64,000 nucleotides of DNA from Aliitabrizicola sp041905595 (GTDB lineage: Bacteria > Pseudomonadota > Alphaproteobacteria > Rhodobacterales > Rhodobacteraceae), in assembly GCA_041905595.1 (NCBI GenBank), contig JAYRKT010000010.1, positions 1-64,000 of the forward strand, written 5' to 3'. Made by a program: the position numbers and the translations under genes. The notes under the pieces are model-generated. The model was not told where the DNA came from. It ran no database searches and saw nothing but the letters and a program-made list of their open reading frames with translations. This document shows, one piece after another, positions 24,631 to 32,619 of the stretch (its first letter is position 1; every line of letters begins with the position of its first letter).

Positions 24631-26759
24631 GCGCCGATCTTCTCCGGCGGTTGTCGGGAGGCATGGCGACGCGCACGCCGGTTATCCTGCAGGCCGAGGC
24701 CGCCGAGTGCGGACCCGCATGCATGGCGATGATCGCGGGCCATTGGGGCCATGTGATCGACTTAGCTTCGCTGCGCCAGCGGCATCCGTCCTCAATCAAG
24801 GGGGCGACGCTGCGCGATCTCGTTGCGCTTGGCGCTTCGCTGAATCTGGCCGCACGGGCCTTGCGGATCGAGGTAGAGGACCTTAAGGCGCTGCGGCTGC
24901 CCGCCGTGCTGCATTGGGAACACAACCATTTCGTGGTCTTGGCGCGCGTGCATCGCCGCGGGGTGGTGATCCACGATCCTGCCATCGGGCGGCGCGCCAT
25001 TCCCATGGCCGAGGTGTCTCAGAAATTCACCGGCGTCGCCTTGGAGGCCTGGCCCAGCGAAGGTTTCCATCCGCGGACCGAGCGGCTGCGCATTCCCGTC
25101 CGCGACATGATCCGGCGGACAGCGGGCATCGGCCGAGCCGCCATGCAGATCTTGGCGATCTCGCTTGCGCTGGAGGTTGCCGTGATCGCCCTGCCCGTCG
25201 GGGTCGCGCTCATCCTGGATGAGGTTGTCGTCACCGCCGATGTCAGCCTGCTGACGGTTGTGATCCTCGCACTGGGATTGCTGCTGGCGCTTCAGGTTGC
25301 GGCAGGCCTTGCCCGGGCCTGGGCCACGATGATGGTCGGGACGGGACTGACCCTGCAATGGAAGGTCAGCCTGTTCGACCAGATGATGCGCTTGCCGTTG
25401 TCGTTCTTCACCAAGCGCCATATCGGCGACGTAGTGTCACGCTTTGGCTCCATCGATGCTGTGGAACGGACCCTGACGACCCGCGCCATCCAGTCGATCA
25501 TCGACGGCGTGATGTCGGTCACGCTGGTCGCGATGATGTGGCTTTACGGCGGATGGCTGATCTGGATCGCCCTTGCAAGCCTAGCCGTCTATGCTGCGCT
25601 GCGCCTGGCCATCTATCGCCCCTACCGCACCATGGTCGAGGAATCGATTGTCCACGGCGCCCGGGAAACGACGCATTTCATGGAGTCGGTGCGCGGCATC
25701 TCCAGTGTCAAGGCGCTGAACCTGGAACCGCGCCGCCGCGGCATTTGGATCAATCACCTGGTCGATCGCGTCAACGCCGAACTGCGCGTCGAGAAGCTGG
25801 ATGCGGTCTTTGCCGCGGCAGGCACCGGCGTGTTCGGCCTTGACCGGCTGCTGGTGCTGTTCTTCGGGGCGCGGGCCATCGTGACGGGGGATCTCAGCAT
25901 CGGGATGCTGGTGGCCTTTCTGGCCTACAAGGACCAGTTCGCCACCCGGGTGAATGCGCTGATCGACACCGGGATCATGTTCATGATGCTGTCCCTGCAT
26001 GGAGAGCGGATCGCGGACATCGCCTTAGCCGAAACCGAAGAACCCCCGCTGGCATCCGCACCGGCGGCGCACGCCCCATCGGCAAGGCCCGCAGCGCTGG
26101 AACTGCGGAACGTGTCGTTCCGCTATACGCCTGAAGACCCCGACGTGCTGTCGGGCCTGTCGCTGCGGATCGCGGCGGGCGAATGCGTGGGCATTGCCGG
26201 GCCGTCCGGGACGGGCAAGTCTACCCTGCTGGCCATCGTCGCGGGACTGGCGCGGCCCAGTTCGGGTCAGGTGCTGGTGGACGGCGCGGATCTGGACCGG
26301 CTCGGCCGGGCGGCCTATCGCGACCGGATCGGCTGCGTCTTGCAGGACGACCGCCTATTCGCGGGGTCGATCCATGACAACATCGCGGCATTCGACCCCG
26401 AGGCCGGTCGGGACGCGGTGATCGCCGCCGCCCGCATGGCGTCGATCCACGACGACATCCTGGCCCTTCCCATGGGCTATGAAACCATGGTCGGCGACAT
26501 GGGCAGCGCCCTGTCGGGCGGCCAGCGTCAACGGCTTTTCCTGGCGCGGGCGCTGTTCCGCAAACCAGATATCCTGATCCTCGACGAGGCTACGAGCCAC
26601 CTCGACGAGGAAAACGAACGGGCGATCAACGCCGCCGTTCGACGGCTCGACGTGACCCGCATCGTTGTTGCCCACCGTCCCTCTACCCTGGCTGCCACCG
26701 ACCGGGTGGTGAACCTGGCCGAACTCCGGGGATGGGCGATGGACACGGCTGCGGAATGA
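24627..26759 (+). CDS. C39 peptidase-containing ABC transporter (leader-processing exporter)
   Basis: A 710-residue PCAT protein. The N-terminal C39 protease has Q22 and the nucleophile C28 in QAEAAECGPACMAM, H101 in HWEHNHFVVL and D117 in IHDPAIG, so the triad is complete. A six-helix membrane domain follows, then an ATPase with Walker A GPSGTGKST, signature LSGGQRQRLFLARAL and Walker B ILILDEATSHLD. It cuts double-glycine leaders on the inner face of the membrane and exports the core. The two peptides directly downstream both end their leaders in VSGG, the expected cleavage site. ATG 24627 overlaps the HlyD stop; an earlier frame start adds non-family residues. Confidence 0.92.
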   Translation: MSADLLRRLSGGMATRTPVILQAEAAECGPACMAMIAGHWGHVIDLASLRQRHPSSIKGATLRDLVALGASLNLAARALRIEVEDLKALRLPAVLHWEHNHFVVLARVHRRGVVIHDPAIGRRAIPMAEVSQKFTGVALEAWPSEGFHPRTERLRIPVRDMIRRTAGIGRAAMQILAISLALEVAVIALPVGVALILDEVVVTADVSLLTVVILALGLLLALQVAAGLARAWATMMVGTGLTLQWKVSLFDQMMRLPLSFFTKRHIGDVVSRFGSIDAVERTLTTRAIQSIIDGVMSVTLVAMMWLYGGWLIWIALASLAVYAALRLAIYRPYRTMVEESIVHGARETTHFMESVRGISSVKALNLEPRRRGIWINHLVDRVNAELRVEKLDAVFAAAGTGVFGLDRLLVLFFGARAIVTGDLSIGMLVAFLAYKDQFATRVNALIDTGIMFMMLSLHGERIADIALAETEEPPLASAPAAHAPSARPAALELRNVSFRYTPEDPDVLSGLSLRIAAGECVGIAGPSGTGKSTLLAIVAGLARPSSGQVLVDGADLDRLGRAAYRDRIGCVLQDDRLFAGSIHDNIAAFDPEAGRDAVIAAARMASIHDDILALPMGYETMVGDMGSALSGGQRQRLFLARALFRKPDILILDEATSHLDEENERAINAAVRRLDVTRIVVAHRPSTLAATDRVVNLAELRGWAMDTAAE

Positions 26760-26806
26760 CCCTCCCGCCCCCAAAAAGGGCGGGCCAACAGCAAGGAGAA
26801 GAAGAC

Positions 26807-26983
26807 ATGACGTTCACCAGGCGGATCACCCCGAACGACAACGGGGCGACACTGACCACGCTGCTGGAGGAGCATCTCGACCTCGTGTCGGGCGGCGCCA
26901 ACCCCGGACCCGGCTGTTCCCACGATTCCAGAAGCTGCGGGCCGTCGCACAACAGCAACACCACCTGCCAGAAGTTGGAGTGA
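26807..26983 (+). CDS. RiPP precursor peptide 1 with double-glycine leader
   Basis: A 58-residue peptide: leader of 30 residues ending LTTLLEEHLDLVSGG, then a 28-residue core with three cysteines, rich in Ser, Asn and Gly. Both core histidines are in His-Xaa-Ser triplets (SHDSRS and SHNSNTT). A GCAAGGAGAAG ribosome site lies just before ATG 26807. The leader matches that of the second precursor almost residue for residue, and the exporter upstream has the right peptidase. The neighbouring radical SAM/SPASM protein is the likely modifying enzyme. It is not a match to any bacteriocin I know. Confidence 0.85.
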   Translation: MTFTRRITPNDNGATLTTLLEEHLDLVSGGANPGPGCSHDSRSCGPSHNSNTTCQKLE

Positions 26984-26985
26984 TC

Positions 26986-27198
26986 ATGGACCGGAAAACG
27001 ACCTTGTCGCGGCTTCGGGACCGGATCGGTTCAAAGGCTGCACCCCAAAACCTGACCCCGCTGCTTGACGAACATCTGGAACGGGTGTCGGGCGGTCGAA
27101 ACTGCGGCTGCGGCCACAGTTCGAACACGAACCATGCCTCGCAAGGCAGCGGAGGCAATCACGTATCCCAGACGCGACCGATGCAGCAGGCGCTTTAA
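26986..27198 (+). CDS. RiPP precursor peptide 2 with double-glycine leader
   Basis: A 70-residue peptide starting 2 nt after the stop of precursor 1. The leader has 37 residues and ends LTPLLDEHLERVSGG; the core has 33 residues beginning RNCGCGHSSNTNHAS. All three core histidines are followed by Xaa-Ser (HSS, HAS, HVS), as in precursor 1. The core has two cysteines, no aromatic residue other than His, and several Gly. The two leaders align as LTxLLxEHLxxVSGG, showing one shared recognition element, while the cores differ, so two products or a two-component product are likely. Confidence 0.85.
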   Translation: MDRKTTLSRLRDRIGSKAAPQNLTPLLDEHLERVSGGRNCGCGHSSNTNHASQGSGGNHVSQTRPMQQAL

Positions 27199-27224
27199 AA
27201 ACCGCCCTGCCGCTTGACGGGACA

Positions 27225-27259
27225 GCCTTCGGGCGCCCCTCGCGTATCGCCTTCGGGCG
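27225..27259 (+). promoter_or_regulatory. Two UUCG-tetraloop hairpins between precursor and maturase genes
   Basis: GCC-TTCG-GGC (27225-27234) and CGCC-TTCG-GGCG (27248-27259) lie in the 94-bp gap between the second precursor and the radical SAM gene. UUCG tetraloops are unusually stable. Such hairpins behind RiPP precursor genes can protect or partly terminate the short mRNA so that peptide is made in excess over the enzyme; that role is inference. Confidence 0.45.
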
Positions 27260-27292
27260 GTGCGCAGTCCGCCAAACTTCCAGAGGACCGCC

Positions 27293-28534
27293 ATGAACAG
27301 CCCTCGACAGCACCGCTCGATCGACATCGTCGCCAAGATCACCGAACGCTGCAACCTTGCCTGTACATACTGCTATTTCTTCTTCGGCGGCGACGACACC
27401 TGGCTTCGTCATTCGGCCGTGATGAAGCCCGAAACAATCGAGGCACTGGCGCGCTTTCTTGCCCGGGGTGCACGAGAGCTGGAACTGGACGACATCTTCT
27501 TGGGCCTTCACGGCGGGGAGCCGCTGCTGATGAAGAAGCCTGCCTTTGACGCGATGTGCTCGCGGCTGCGCAAGGGGCTGCCCGACCATACCCGCCTGTA
27601 CCTGGGTGTTCAGACCAACGGCATGCTGATCGACGACGACTGGATCGACCTGTTCCAGAAGCACGGTGTCAGCGTCGGGATCAGCCTCGACGGCCCCGCC
27701 GCAATCAACGACAAGGCCCGCATCGACAAGAAGGGCAACGGCAGCCATGCGCGCGTGGTCAAGGGGTTGCGCATCGCCCAGCAGGCTGCACGAGAGGGGC
27801 GGATCGCCGCGCCCGGTTGCCTTTGCGTGATCGACCCCGATCAGGAGCCAGAAACGATCTTTGACCACCTGATCGGCGAACTGGGATTTGCGTCGCTGGA
27901 CTTCCTGCTTCCGCGGGAAGGCCACGACACCACGATGCCGATCGACGCGACCAAATGGCGCAGCTTCATGCGCCGTTTGGTTGCGCATTGGACGGACCCG
28001 GCGACACCGGATGTCCACATGCGAATTCTGTCCGAACCGTTGACGGGCATGATCGCCGACGAGGGGGTGGCGTGGCGCGACATGCGTCTTGGCAATCGCC
28101 ACAACATCATCACCGTGACAAGCGACGGAGAACTAGGGCCAGACGACAACCTGAAGGGCCAGGATCTGCGGTTCCAGGAAACCGGCATGACCGTCGCGAA
28201 CACCAGCCTGCGCGACTTCGTATCCTCTCCATTGTGGCAGGACATCGTGCGGGGCGCCGACACCATCCCCGCCCGTTGCGCGAACTGCGACTGGCAGCGG
28301 ATCTGCGGCGGCGGCGAGATCTTCAATCGCTATGGCCGGGCTAGCGGCTTCGACCGTGAGAGCGTGTTCTGCGACGCCCTGGACGAGGCTTACCTGGCCC
28401 TAGCCCAATATGCCGTGGATCATGGCATCCCCGCGTCCGAGATCGCAACGCGCCTTTCCGGGGCCCGCACCCAATGGGCACGGGATTTCATGGATCACGC
28501 GCCGACAGCAGTGACGAACGGCGCATCGACCTGA
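27293..28534 (+). CDS. Radical SAM/SPASM peptide maturase of the RiPP locus
   Basis: A 413-residue radical SAM enzyme. The SAM-binding 4Fe-4S motif is C20-C24-C27 (ERCNLACTYCYFFFGG), GGEPLLMKK is the SAM-amino-binding GGEP motif, and the C-terminal SPASM region has cysteines 329, 332, 338 and 360 (CANCDWQRICGGGE and a later VFC). The layout resembles the XyeB/cyclophane-forming and HxsB/HxsC-like peptide maturases. An AGAGGA ribosome site precedes ATG 27293. It lies directly behind two precursors whose cores share His-Xaa-Ser triplets, so these are its likely targets; a His-to-Xaa-Ser cross-link is inference. Confidence 0.88.
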   Translation: MNSPRQHRSIDIVAKITERCNLACTYCYFFFGGDDTWLRHSAVMKPETIEALARFLARGARELELDDIFLGLHGGEPLLMKKPAFDAMCSRLRKGLPDHTRLYLGVQTNGMLIDDDWIDLFQKHGVSVGISLDGPAAINDKARIDKKGNGSHARVVKGLRIAQQAAREGRIAAPGCLCVIDPDQEPETIFDHLIGELGFASLDFLLPREGHDTTMPIDATKWRSFMRRLVAHWTDPATPDVHMRILSEPLTGMIADEGVAWRDMRLGNRHNIITVTSDGELGPDDNLKGQDLRFQETGMTVANTSLRDFVSSPLWQDIVRGADTIPARCANCDWQRICGGGEIFNRYGRASGFDRESVFCDALDEAYLALAQYAVDHGIPASEIATRLSGARTQWARDFMDHAPTAVTNGAST

Positions 28535-28939
28535 CCGCCGTCTATGCTCTGTCGGACGCCCCGGTCTCGTCGCGCGGCCTGACGATCTGTTGCATCCAAT
28601 TGCAGCTTGGAGGTCCGGAAGAGTTCTGACACACGGAACGCTTGCAGGGTTCATCCTTCGAAGCCAGCATGATAACTGAGCGGCATAAAGCAGACCGACA
28701 CCCGCGAACTGCATATGAACAGCCCCACTTTCCTCCGGGCGCGCCTTACGGTCAACGCACTGCCAGAACATTGTCAAAGGCGGCTCATCAAATGCCCAGG
28801 ATTGTGGCCGCGACGGATGGCAGTCCGTGGTCCATCCCACTGCCCATGGGCGGGCAACGTTTTCGCCACGCCAGCCGCCTCTCCTTCTCGCCATCCGAAC
28901 CCTAGCCACTCCCGGCCCTGCCCTTCTCCCCGCAGCCGT
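28535..28939. other. Gene-free stretch after the RiPP operon
   Basis: About 400 bp between convergent genes. No extra precursor peptide with a double-glycine leader, no transposase scrap and no clear terminator were found. Confidence 0.4.
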
Positions 28940-29407
28940 TCAGTGCGCGGCATCCGCAGGCGGCACGATGACCATGCCCACATCCGCCGCGACGGAGAGA
29001 ATGCGCGCCACGTCAGGCGGTCCGTCCAGAGGCTGCGGGGCAGCGGTTGCATCAGCAACCGGACGGCCGGTCCGGGTGAAGAACGCCTCGTGCATGTGGC
29101 CCGGCGCGTTGATGATCAGGAGGCGCGCAGGTTCGGAACCTATGGCCTGAAAGGCATGTACCGCTCCGTCGGGGACCGAGACAAAGCCGCCCCCCTGGAC
29201 CCGCTGCGTTTCCCCGGCAAGCGTGAACGCGATCTCACCGCCAAGCACGTAGAAGGCTTCTGTCTCGCCCGCATGATGATTGGGCGGCGCACCCAGGCCC
29301 GGCGGCACCACGGCCTCGACGAGGCAAAACTTGCCCATCGTCTCGCCGGGGAAGGCATGAAACCGGAAGAGCATGCCCATTGCGTCATAGCTGCGCGGAG
29401 CGGTCAT
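28940..29407 (-). CDS. Cupin-domain protein
   Basis: A 155-residue small cupin: FCLVEAVVPPGLGAPPNHHA then GETEAFYVLGGEIAFTLAGE form motif 1 (HH, E, and the G-rich turn), and GGGFVSVPDGAVHAFQ motif 2 with the last histidine. The four typical metal ligands (H, H, E, H) are therefore present. ATG 29407 is preferred because AGGAGA sits 8 nt before it; an in-frame ATG at 29437 is possible. It is divergent from a TetR gene with shared operators and is probably its target. Such proteins may bind a small ligand or act as dioxygenases; substrate unknown. Confidence 0.78.
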   Translation of the reverse strand: MTAPRSYDAMGMLFRFHAFPGETMGKFCLVEAVVPPGLGAPPNHHAGETEAFYVLGGEIAFTLAGETQRVQGGGFVSVPDGAVHAFQAIGSEPARLLIINAPGHMHEAFFTRTGRPVADATAAPQPLDGPPDVARILSVAADVGMVIVPPADAAH

Positions 29408-29433
29408 GGCGTGTTTCTCCTGTTGGTTGCCAT

Positions 29434-29491
29434 TCATGAGACAGAGGTCTTATAACTGCAGGATGATTCTAGCAAGACAATTGTCTCATGA
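29434..29491. promoter_or_regulatory. Twin AGAC-N4-GTCT operators in the cupin/tetR divergent promoter
   Basis: AGACAGAGGTCT (29439-29450) and AGACAATTGTCT (29475-29486, a perfect palindrome) have centres 36 bp apart. They are embedded in a larger inverted repeat, TCATGAGACA at 29434-29443 and TGTCTCATGA at 29482-29491. The pair overlaps the start regions of both genes, as expected for a TetR-type repressor controlling itself and the cupin gene. Confidence 0.55.
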
Positions 29492-29498
29492 GGTGGCC

Positions 29499-30077
29499 GT
29501 GACGCAACGGGAAGACCAGAAGAAGAAAACACGGGCGGCCCTGCTCGACGCGGCCCGCGCGCTCCTGATGCGCGGCGAGGCTCTGACGGTCACGGCAGCG
29601 GCCCGCGAAGCCGGCATCTCGAAGGCTTCGGCCTATCGCTACTTCTCCGATCCCGCGCTGCTGGCGGCCGAGGCAGGCCTGCATCTGAAGGCGGCACCTT
29701 ACGAAGAGATCATCGGAGATGCCGCCACCCTGCGTGATCGGCTGGTTGCTATCAGCCTTTACTTCTTTAATTTAGCCGTGGCCAATGAAGCAGCCTTTCG
29801 CACCTATCTCGGCCTGAACCTGCAGGCGAGCGCGCAAGCGCGGGACGGCAAAACATCCCGCCGCGGCGCCCGCCGTTTCCAGGCCTTCCTGCGCGCCCTG
29901 GAGAGCGGGTCAGACATCCGTCCTGAACAAGCCCGCTCCATTGCCGCCGCCCTTGGCATGGCCACCGGGGCCGAGGCCATGATCGCGCTCTTCGACATCG
30001 CAGGTCTATCCGCAAAAGAGGCACGCGCACTCGTGGCAGAGACGGCCGAGGCGATCTGCGATCGGATGCTGCCGTAG
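29499..30077 (+). CDS. TetR/AcrR family transcriptional regulator
   Basis: A protein of about 192 residues with a TetR helix-turn-helix: RAALLDAARALLMRGEALTV, TAAAREAGISKASAYRYFSD. The C-terminal domain is helical with no recognised subfamily. GTG 29499 is chosen because AGG lies 5 nt before it and because an upstream ATG at 29463 would put the operator inside the coding region. It is divergent from the cupin gene and probably represses it. The ligand cannot be guessed. Confidence 0.8.
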   Translation: MTQREDQKKKTRAALLDAARALLMRGEALTVTAAAREAGISKASAYRYFSDPALLAAEAGLHLKAAPYEEIIGDAATLRDRLVAISLYFFNLAVANEAAFRTYLGLNLQASAQARDGKTSRRGARRFQAFLRALESGSDIRPEQARSIAAALGMATGAEAMIALFDIAGLSAKEARALVAETAEAICDRMLP

Positions 30078-30116
30078 ACCGCATCCTGAACAAGCCTAGG
30101 CAGGAAGATCGGCAGC

Positions 30117-30132
30117 AACGGGTTTTATGGAA
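30117..30132. repeat. 16-bp repeat, copy 1
   Basis: AACGGGTTTTATGGAA, identical to 57701-57716 and on the same strand. Both copies lie in gene-free sequence close to decayed DNA; possibly an end of a shared mobile element. Confidence 0.4.
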
Positions 30133-30365
30133 CACGCAGAACAGATTGCCGGCAGTCAGTTGTGCCTACCTGCGCGGCAATGCTCATAGCCGCAACGGAT
30201 AGACAAGAAGCACATATCTTCTCTGCCGAAGCCGCCACAGCTCTTTCCTTGGGCCGTTCCCTGACTCAGGTAGCTTGTCTTGAGGTCCCTGCTTGCTATT
30301 TTTAGCACAGCCGATCAGGCAGAGAGCTGCTGCTTCTCTGAGGCAGAACGCGTCGGTGCCCAAGC

Positions 30366-30797
30366 TCAGCGGCTTGCTTGGCGACGGGCAAGAATCTCTA
30401 CCATGCGATCCCGCGCTGCGGCCGGCAGATCGTCGGGCAGTTCAGCCTCGGCTGCAGGGACATCGCCCACTTGGATCAGCATCACCATACCCATGGTGTA
30501 ATGCGGCGAGCATTTGATGCCCCAGATGCCCTCTGCGTCCAAGGTAACTTGGATTTCCTCGTTGATCTTCCCGATGAACTTTTCACCCCCGTCGGGGATC
30601 ATCTCTGCGATGGTTGCCGCATTGTGCCCGGGGTCGGCGGCGACAAACTTCACGGTATCGCCAGGCGCGATCACCAGATAATCCGGCTCAAAGGGCATCG
30701 GACCTGTGTTGTTGCGGTTGAGCATCTTCACCTCATGCACCTCAGCGAAAGCAGAGACCGGGAGGAGGCAGACCAGAAGAGCGGCACGAAGCAGCAT
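30366..30797 (-). CDS. Pseudoazurin (type 1 blue copper protein)
   Basis: A 143-residue cupredoxin with a signal peptide (MLLRAALLVCLLPVSAFA). Copper ligands are visible: His in DPGHNAATI, then Cys, His and Met in CSPHYTMGMVM, which is the pseudoazurin spacing. In denitrifiers it carries electrons in the periplasm to nitrite or nitrous oxide reductase. An AAAGGA ribosome site lies before the ATG. The gene starts only 11 nt after the stop of the B12 transporter ATPase on the same strand, so it may be the last gene of a cobalamin-riboswitch-controlled operon, an unusual place for it. Confidence 0.88.
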   Translation of the reverse strand: MLLRAALLVCLLPVSAFAEVHEVKMLNRNNTGPMPFEPDYLVIAPGDTVKFVAADPGHNAATIAEMIPDGGEKFIGKINEEIQVTLDAEGIWGIKCSPHYTMGMVMLIQVGDVPAAEAELPDDLPAAARDRMVEILARRQASR

Positions 30798-30808
30798 GGG
30801 TTGTCCTT

Positions 30809-31585
30809 TCAGGAAAGGCGTTGGAAGGCGAAGACCGGGCGGCCGCCGTTGGGACGCGTGATAAGCTCGGCCTCGACGGCAAAGATGTCGCGGATCAGCG
30901 TGGGCGTCAGGATCTCACGCGGCTTGCCCAAGGCAGCACAGCGGCCGGATTGCATCACCAGGATGCGGTTGCATCGCAACGCATGGTTCATGTCGTGCAG
31001 GGCAAGAACGGTGGTGAGCGGGAGAGCGGCAATCAGATCGAGAATGGCAATCTGATGATGGATATCGAGGTGGTTCGTCGGCTCGTCCAGAAGCAAGATC
31101 TGCGGTGCCTGCGCATAGGCGCGGGCGATGTGGACCCGCTGACGCTCTCCCCCGGACAACGAGGACCAGTCACGCCCGGCCATCTGCTCCATGCCCACCA
31201 TCTGCAATGCGGCAGTAACGGCATCATCATCTACCGAACTCCAGGGTCGCATTGGTCCGAGCCAAGGCGTACGGCCCAGTTCCACAGCGTCGCGAACCGA
31301 AATGCGATCACTGGTCTCGGCCTGCTGTGCGACAAGGGCAAGAGACTGGGCGATCTGCCGCCGCCGCATCCCGGCCATCAGCTGGCCCGCAAGACGGATC
31401 TCGCCCCGACAAGGTCGCAACAACCCCGCCATCATGTTGAGCAGGGTGGACTTGCCCGACCCGTTCGGCCCGATCAGCCCCAGCGTCTCGCCCGGCTGCA
31501 GGCGTAGGCTGACATTTGAGACGATGTCGCGCCCCCCGACCGTGCGGCTGGCGCCGATGACTTCGAGAATGGGGGCGTCCGTCAT
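30809..31585 (-). CDS. btuD: ABC transporter ATPase, probable cobalamin importer BtuD
   Basis: A 258-residue FecE/BtuD-type ATPase: Walker A GPNGSGKST, Q-loop ALVAQQAE, signature LSGGERQRVHIA, Walker B ILLLDEPTNHLD and the switch histidine in LALHDMNHAL. It overlaps the permease gene by 4 nt. Siderophore and cobalamin importers share this family; the cobalamin riboswitch upstream of the operon points to vitamin B12 or a precursor corrinoid. Confidence 0.85.
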   Translation of the reverse strand: MTDAPILEVIGASRTVGGRDIVSNVSLRLQPGETLGLIGPNGSGKSTLLNMMAGLLRPCRGEIRLAGQLMAGMRRRQIAQSLALVAQQAETSDRISVRDAVELGRTPWLGPMRPWSSVDDDAVTAALQMVGMEQMAGRDWSSLSGGERQRVHIARAYAQAPQILLLDEPTNHLDIHHQIAILDLIAALPLTTVLALHDMNHALRCNRILVMQSGRCAALGKPREILTPTLIRDIFAVEAELITRPNGGRPVFAFQRLS

Positions 31586-32619
31586 CTCTGACGGCCCCGG
31601 ATCATCACGAGGGCGAAGGCAGGTGCGCCGACAAGCGCGGTGATGACGCCGATGGGCAAGACCTGTCCTGGAATGACGATGCGCGAGACCACATCCGAGA
31701 GGACCAAAAACACCGCGCCCGCCAAAGCCGTTGCCGGGACTAGGCGGGCATGGCGGACCCCGACCAGAAAACGCATTGCGTGGGGCACGACGAGTCCTAC
31801 GAAGCCAATGGCCCCGGCGATCGAGACCATGATCGCCGTGACCAAGGCAGCCGTTCCAATCAGAATGGCCTGCGTTCGGCGAACGTCGGTGCCTAGGGAC
31901 GCGGCACTGTCGGCACCAAAGGTAAAGGCGTCAAGCGCCCGCACGTGCCACAGCGTCACCCCGAGGCCGAGGGCCACCATCGGCAAGGTCATCCATGTAT
32001 CAGGCCAGCGCACGCCCGAGAGATTTCCGAGAAGCCAAAACATGATGCCGCGCGCCTGTTCGGCACTGGCGGACTGTGCGATGATCAATGCAGTCAGCGC
32101 GTTGAACATTTGCGAGCCGGCAATGCCTGCCAGGACGATGATCCCTGCACTCCTGACGCCAGCGCCACTCCCCGCGGCTCGCGCGAGTAACGTGACCAGG
32201 CCGAAGGCAAACAGTGCCCCGGCAAAGGCTCCGGCAGACATGCTTAAAAACCCCGCACCGAAGCCCGCGACCGCCACGGTCACCGCCCCGGTCGAGGCTC
32301 CCGCCGAAATTCCCAGCAGATAAGGCTCGGCCAAGGGATTACGCAGAAGCGCCTGGAGGATCAGGCCCGATAACGCGAGGCTGGCGCCGCCACAGGCTGC
32401 CACGACCGTCCGCGACATGCGATAATGCCAGATCACGCTGGCATCGACCGGATCAAGAGTACGTTCCACCAAACCCGCCTTGGTAGCCAGAACCTCGAAG
32501 ATGGTGGCAAGCGGGATCCGCGTCTCACCCACCACGGTGCCGAAGAGCAGCGCCGCAGCCAGCACGGCTGGCGCCAGCCAGAACCAGCCCCTGCTTCGGG
32601 CCACGGCGCGCTGCGTCAT
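31582..32619 (-). CDS. btuC: FecCD-family ABC permease, probable cobalamin importer BtuC
   Basis: A 345-residue polytopic membrane protein with about ten hydrophobic helices. The family pattern LSGLILQALLRNPLAEPYLL and GISAGASTGA is plain, as is VGLVVPHAMRFLVGVRHARL near the end (coupling helix region). It overlaps both neighbours by 4 nt, giving a tightly coupled binding protein-permease-ATPase operon under riboswitch 1. Confidence 0.86.
   Translation of the reverse strand: MTQRAVARSRGWFWLAPAVLAAALLFGTVVGETRIPLATIFEVLATKAGLVERTLDPVDASVIWHYRMSRTVVAACGGASLALSGLILQALLRNPLAEPYLLGISAGASTGAVTVAVAGFGAGFLSMSAGAFAGALFAFGLVTLLARAAGSGAGVRSAGIIVLAGIAGSQMFNALTALIIAQSASAEQARGIMFWLLGNLSGVRWPDTWMTLPMVALGLGVTLWHVRALDAFTFGADSAASLGTDVRRTQAILIGTAALVTAIMVSIAGAIGFVGLVVPHAMRFLVGVRHARLVPATALAGAVFLVLSDVVSRIVIPGQVLPIGVITALVGAPAFALVMIRGRQR

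Noticed and set aside
26732..26806. Longer precursor peptide 1 starting at 26732
   Set aside because: The extra 25 residues overlap the transporter gene and there is a strong ribosome site before ATG 26807.
28400..28909. 169-residue minus-strand frame after the radical SAM gene
   Set aside because: Arginine-rich shadow frame partly antisense to the radical SAM gene; no leader, signal peptide or domain.
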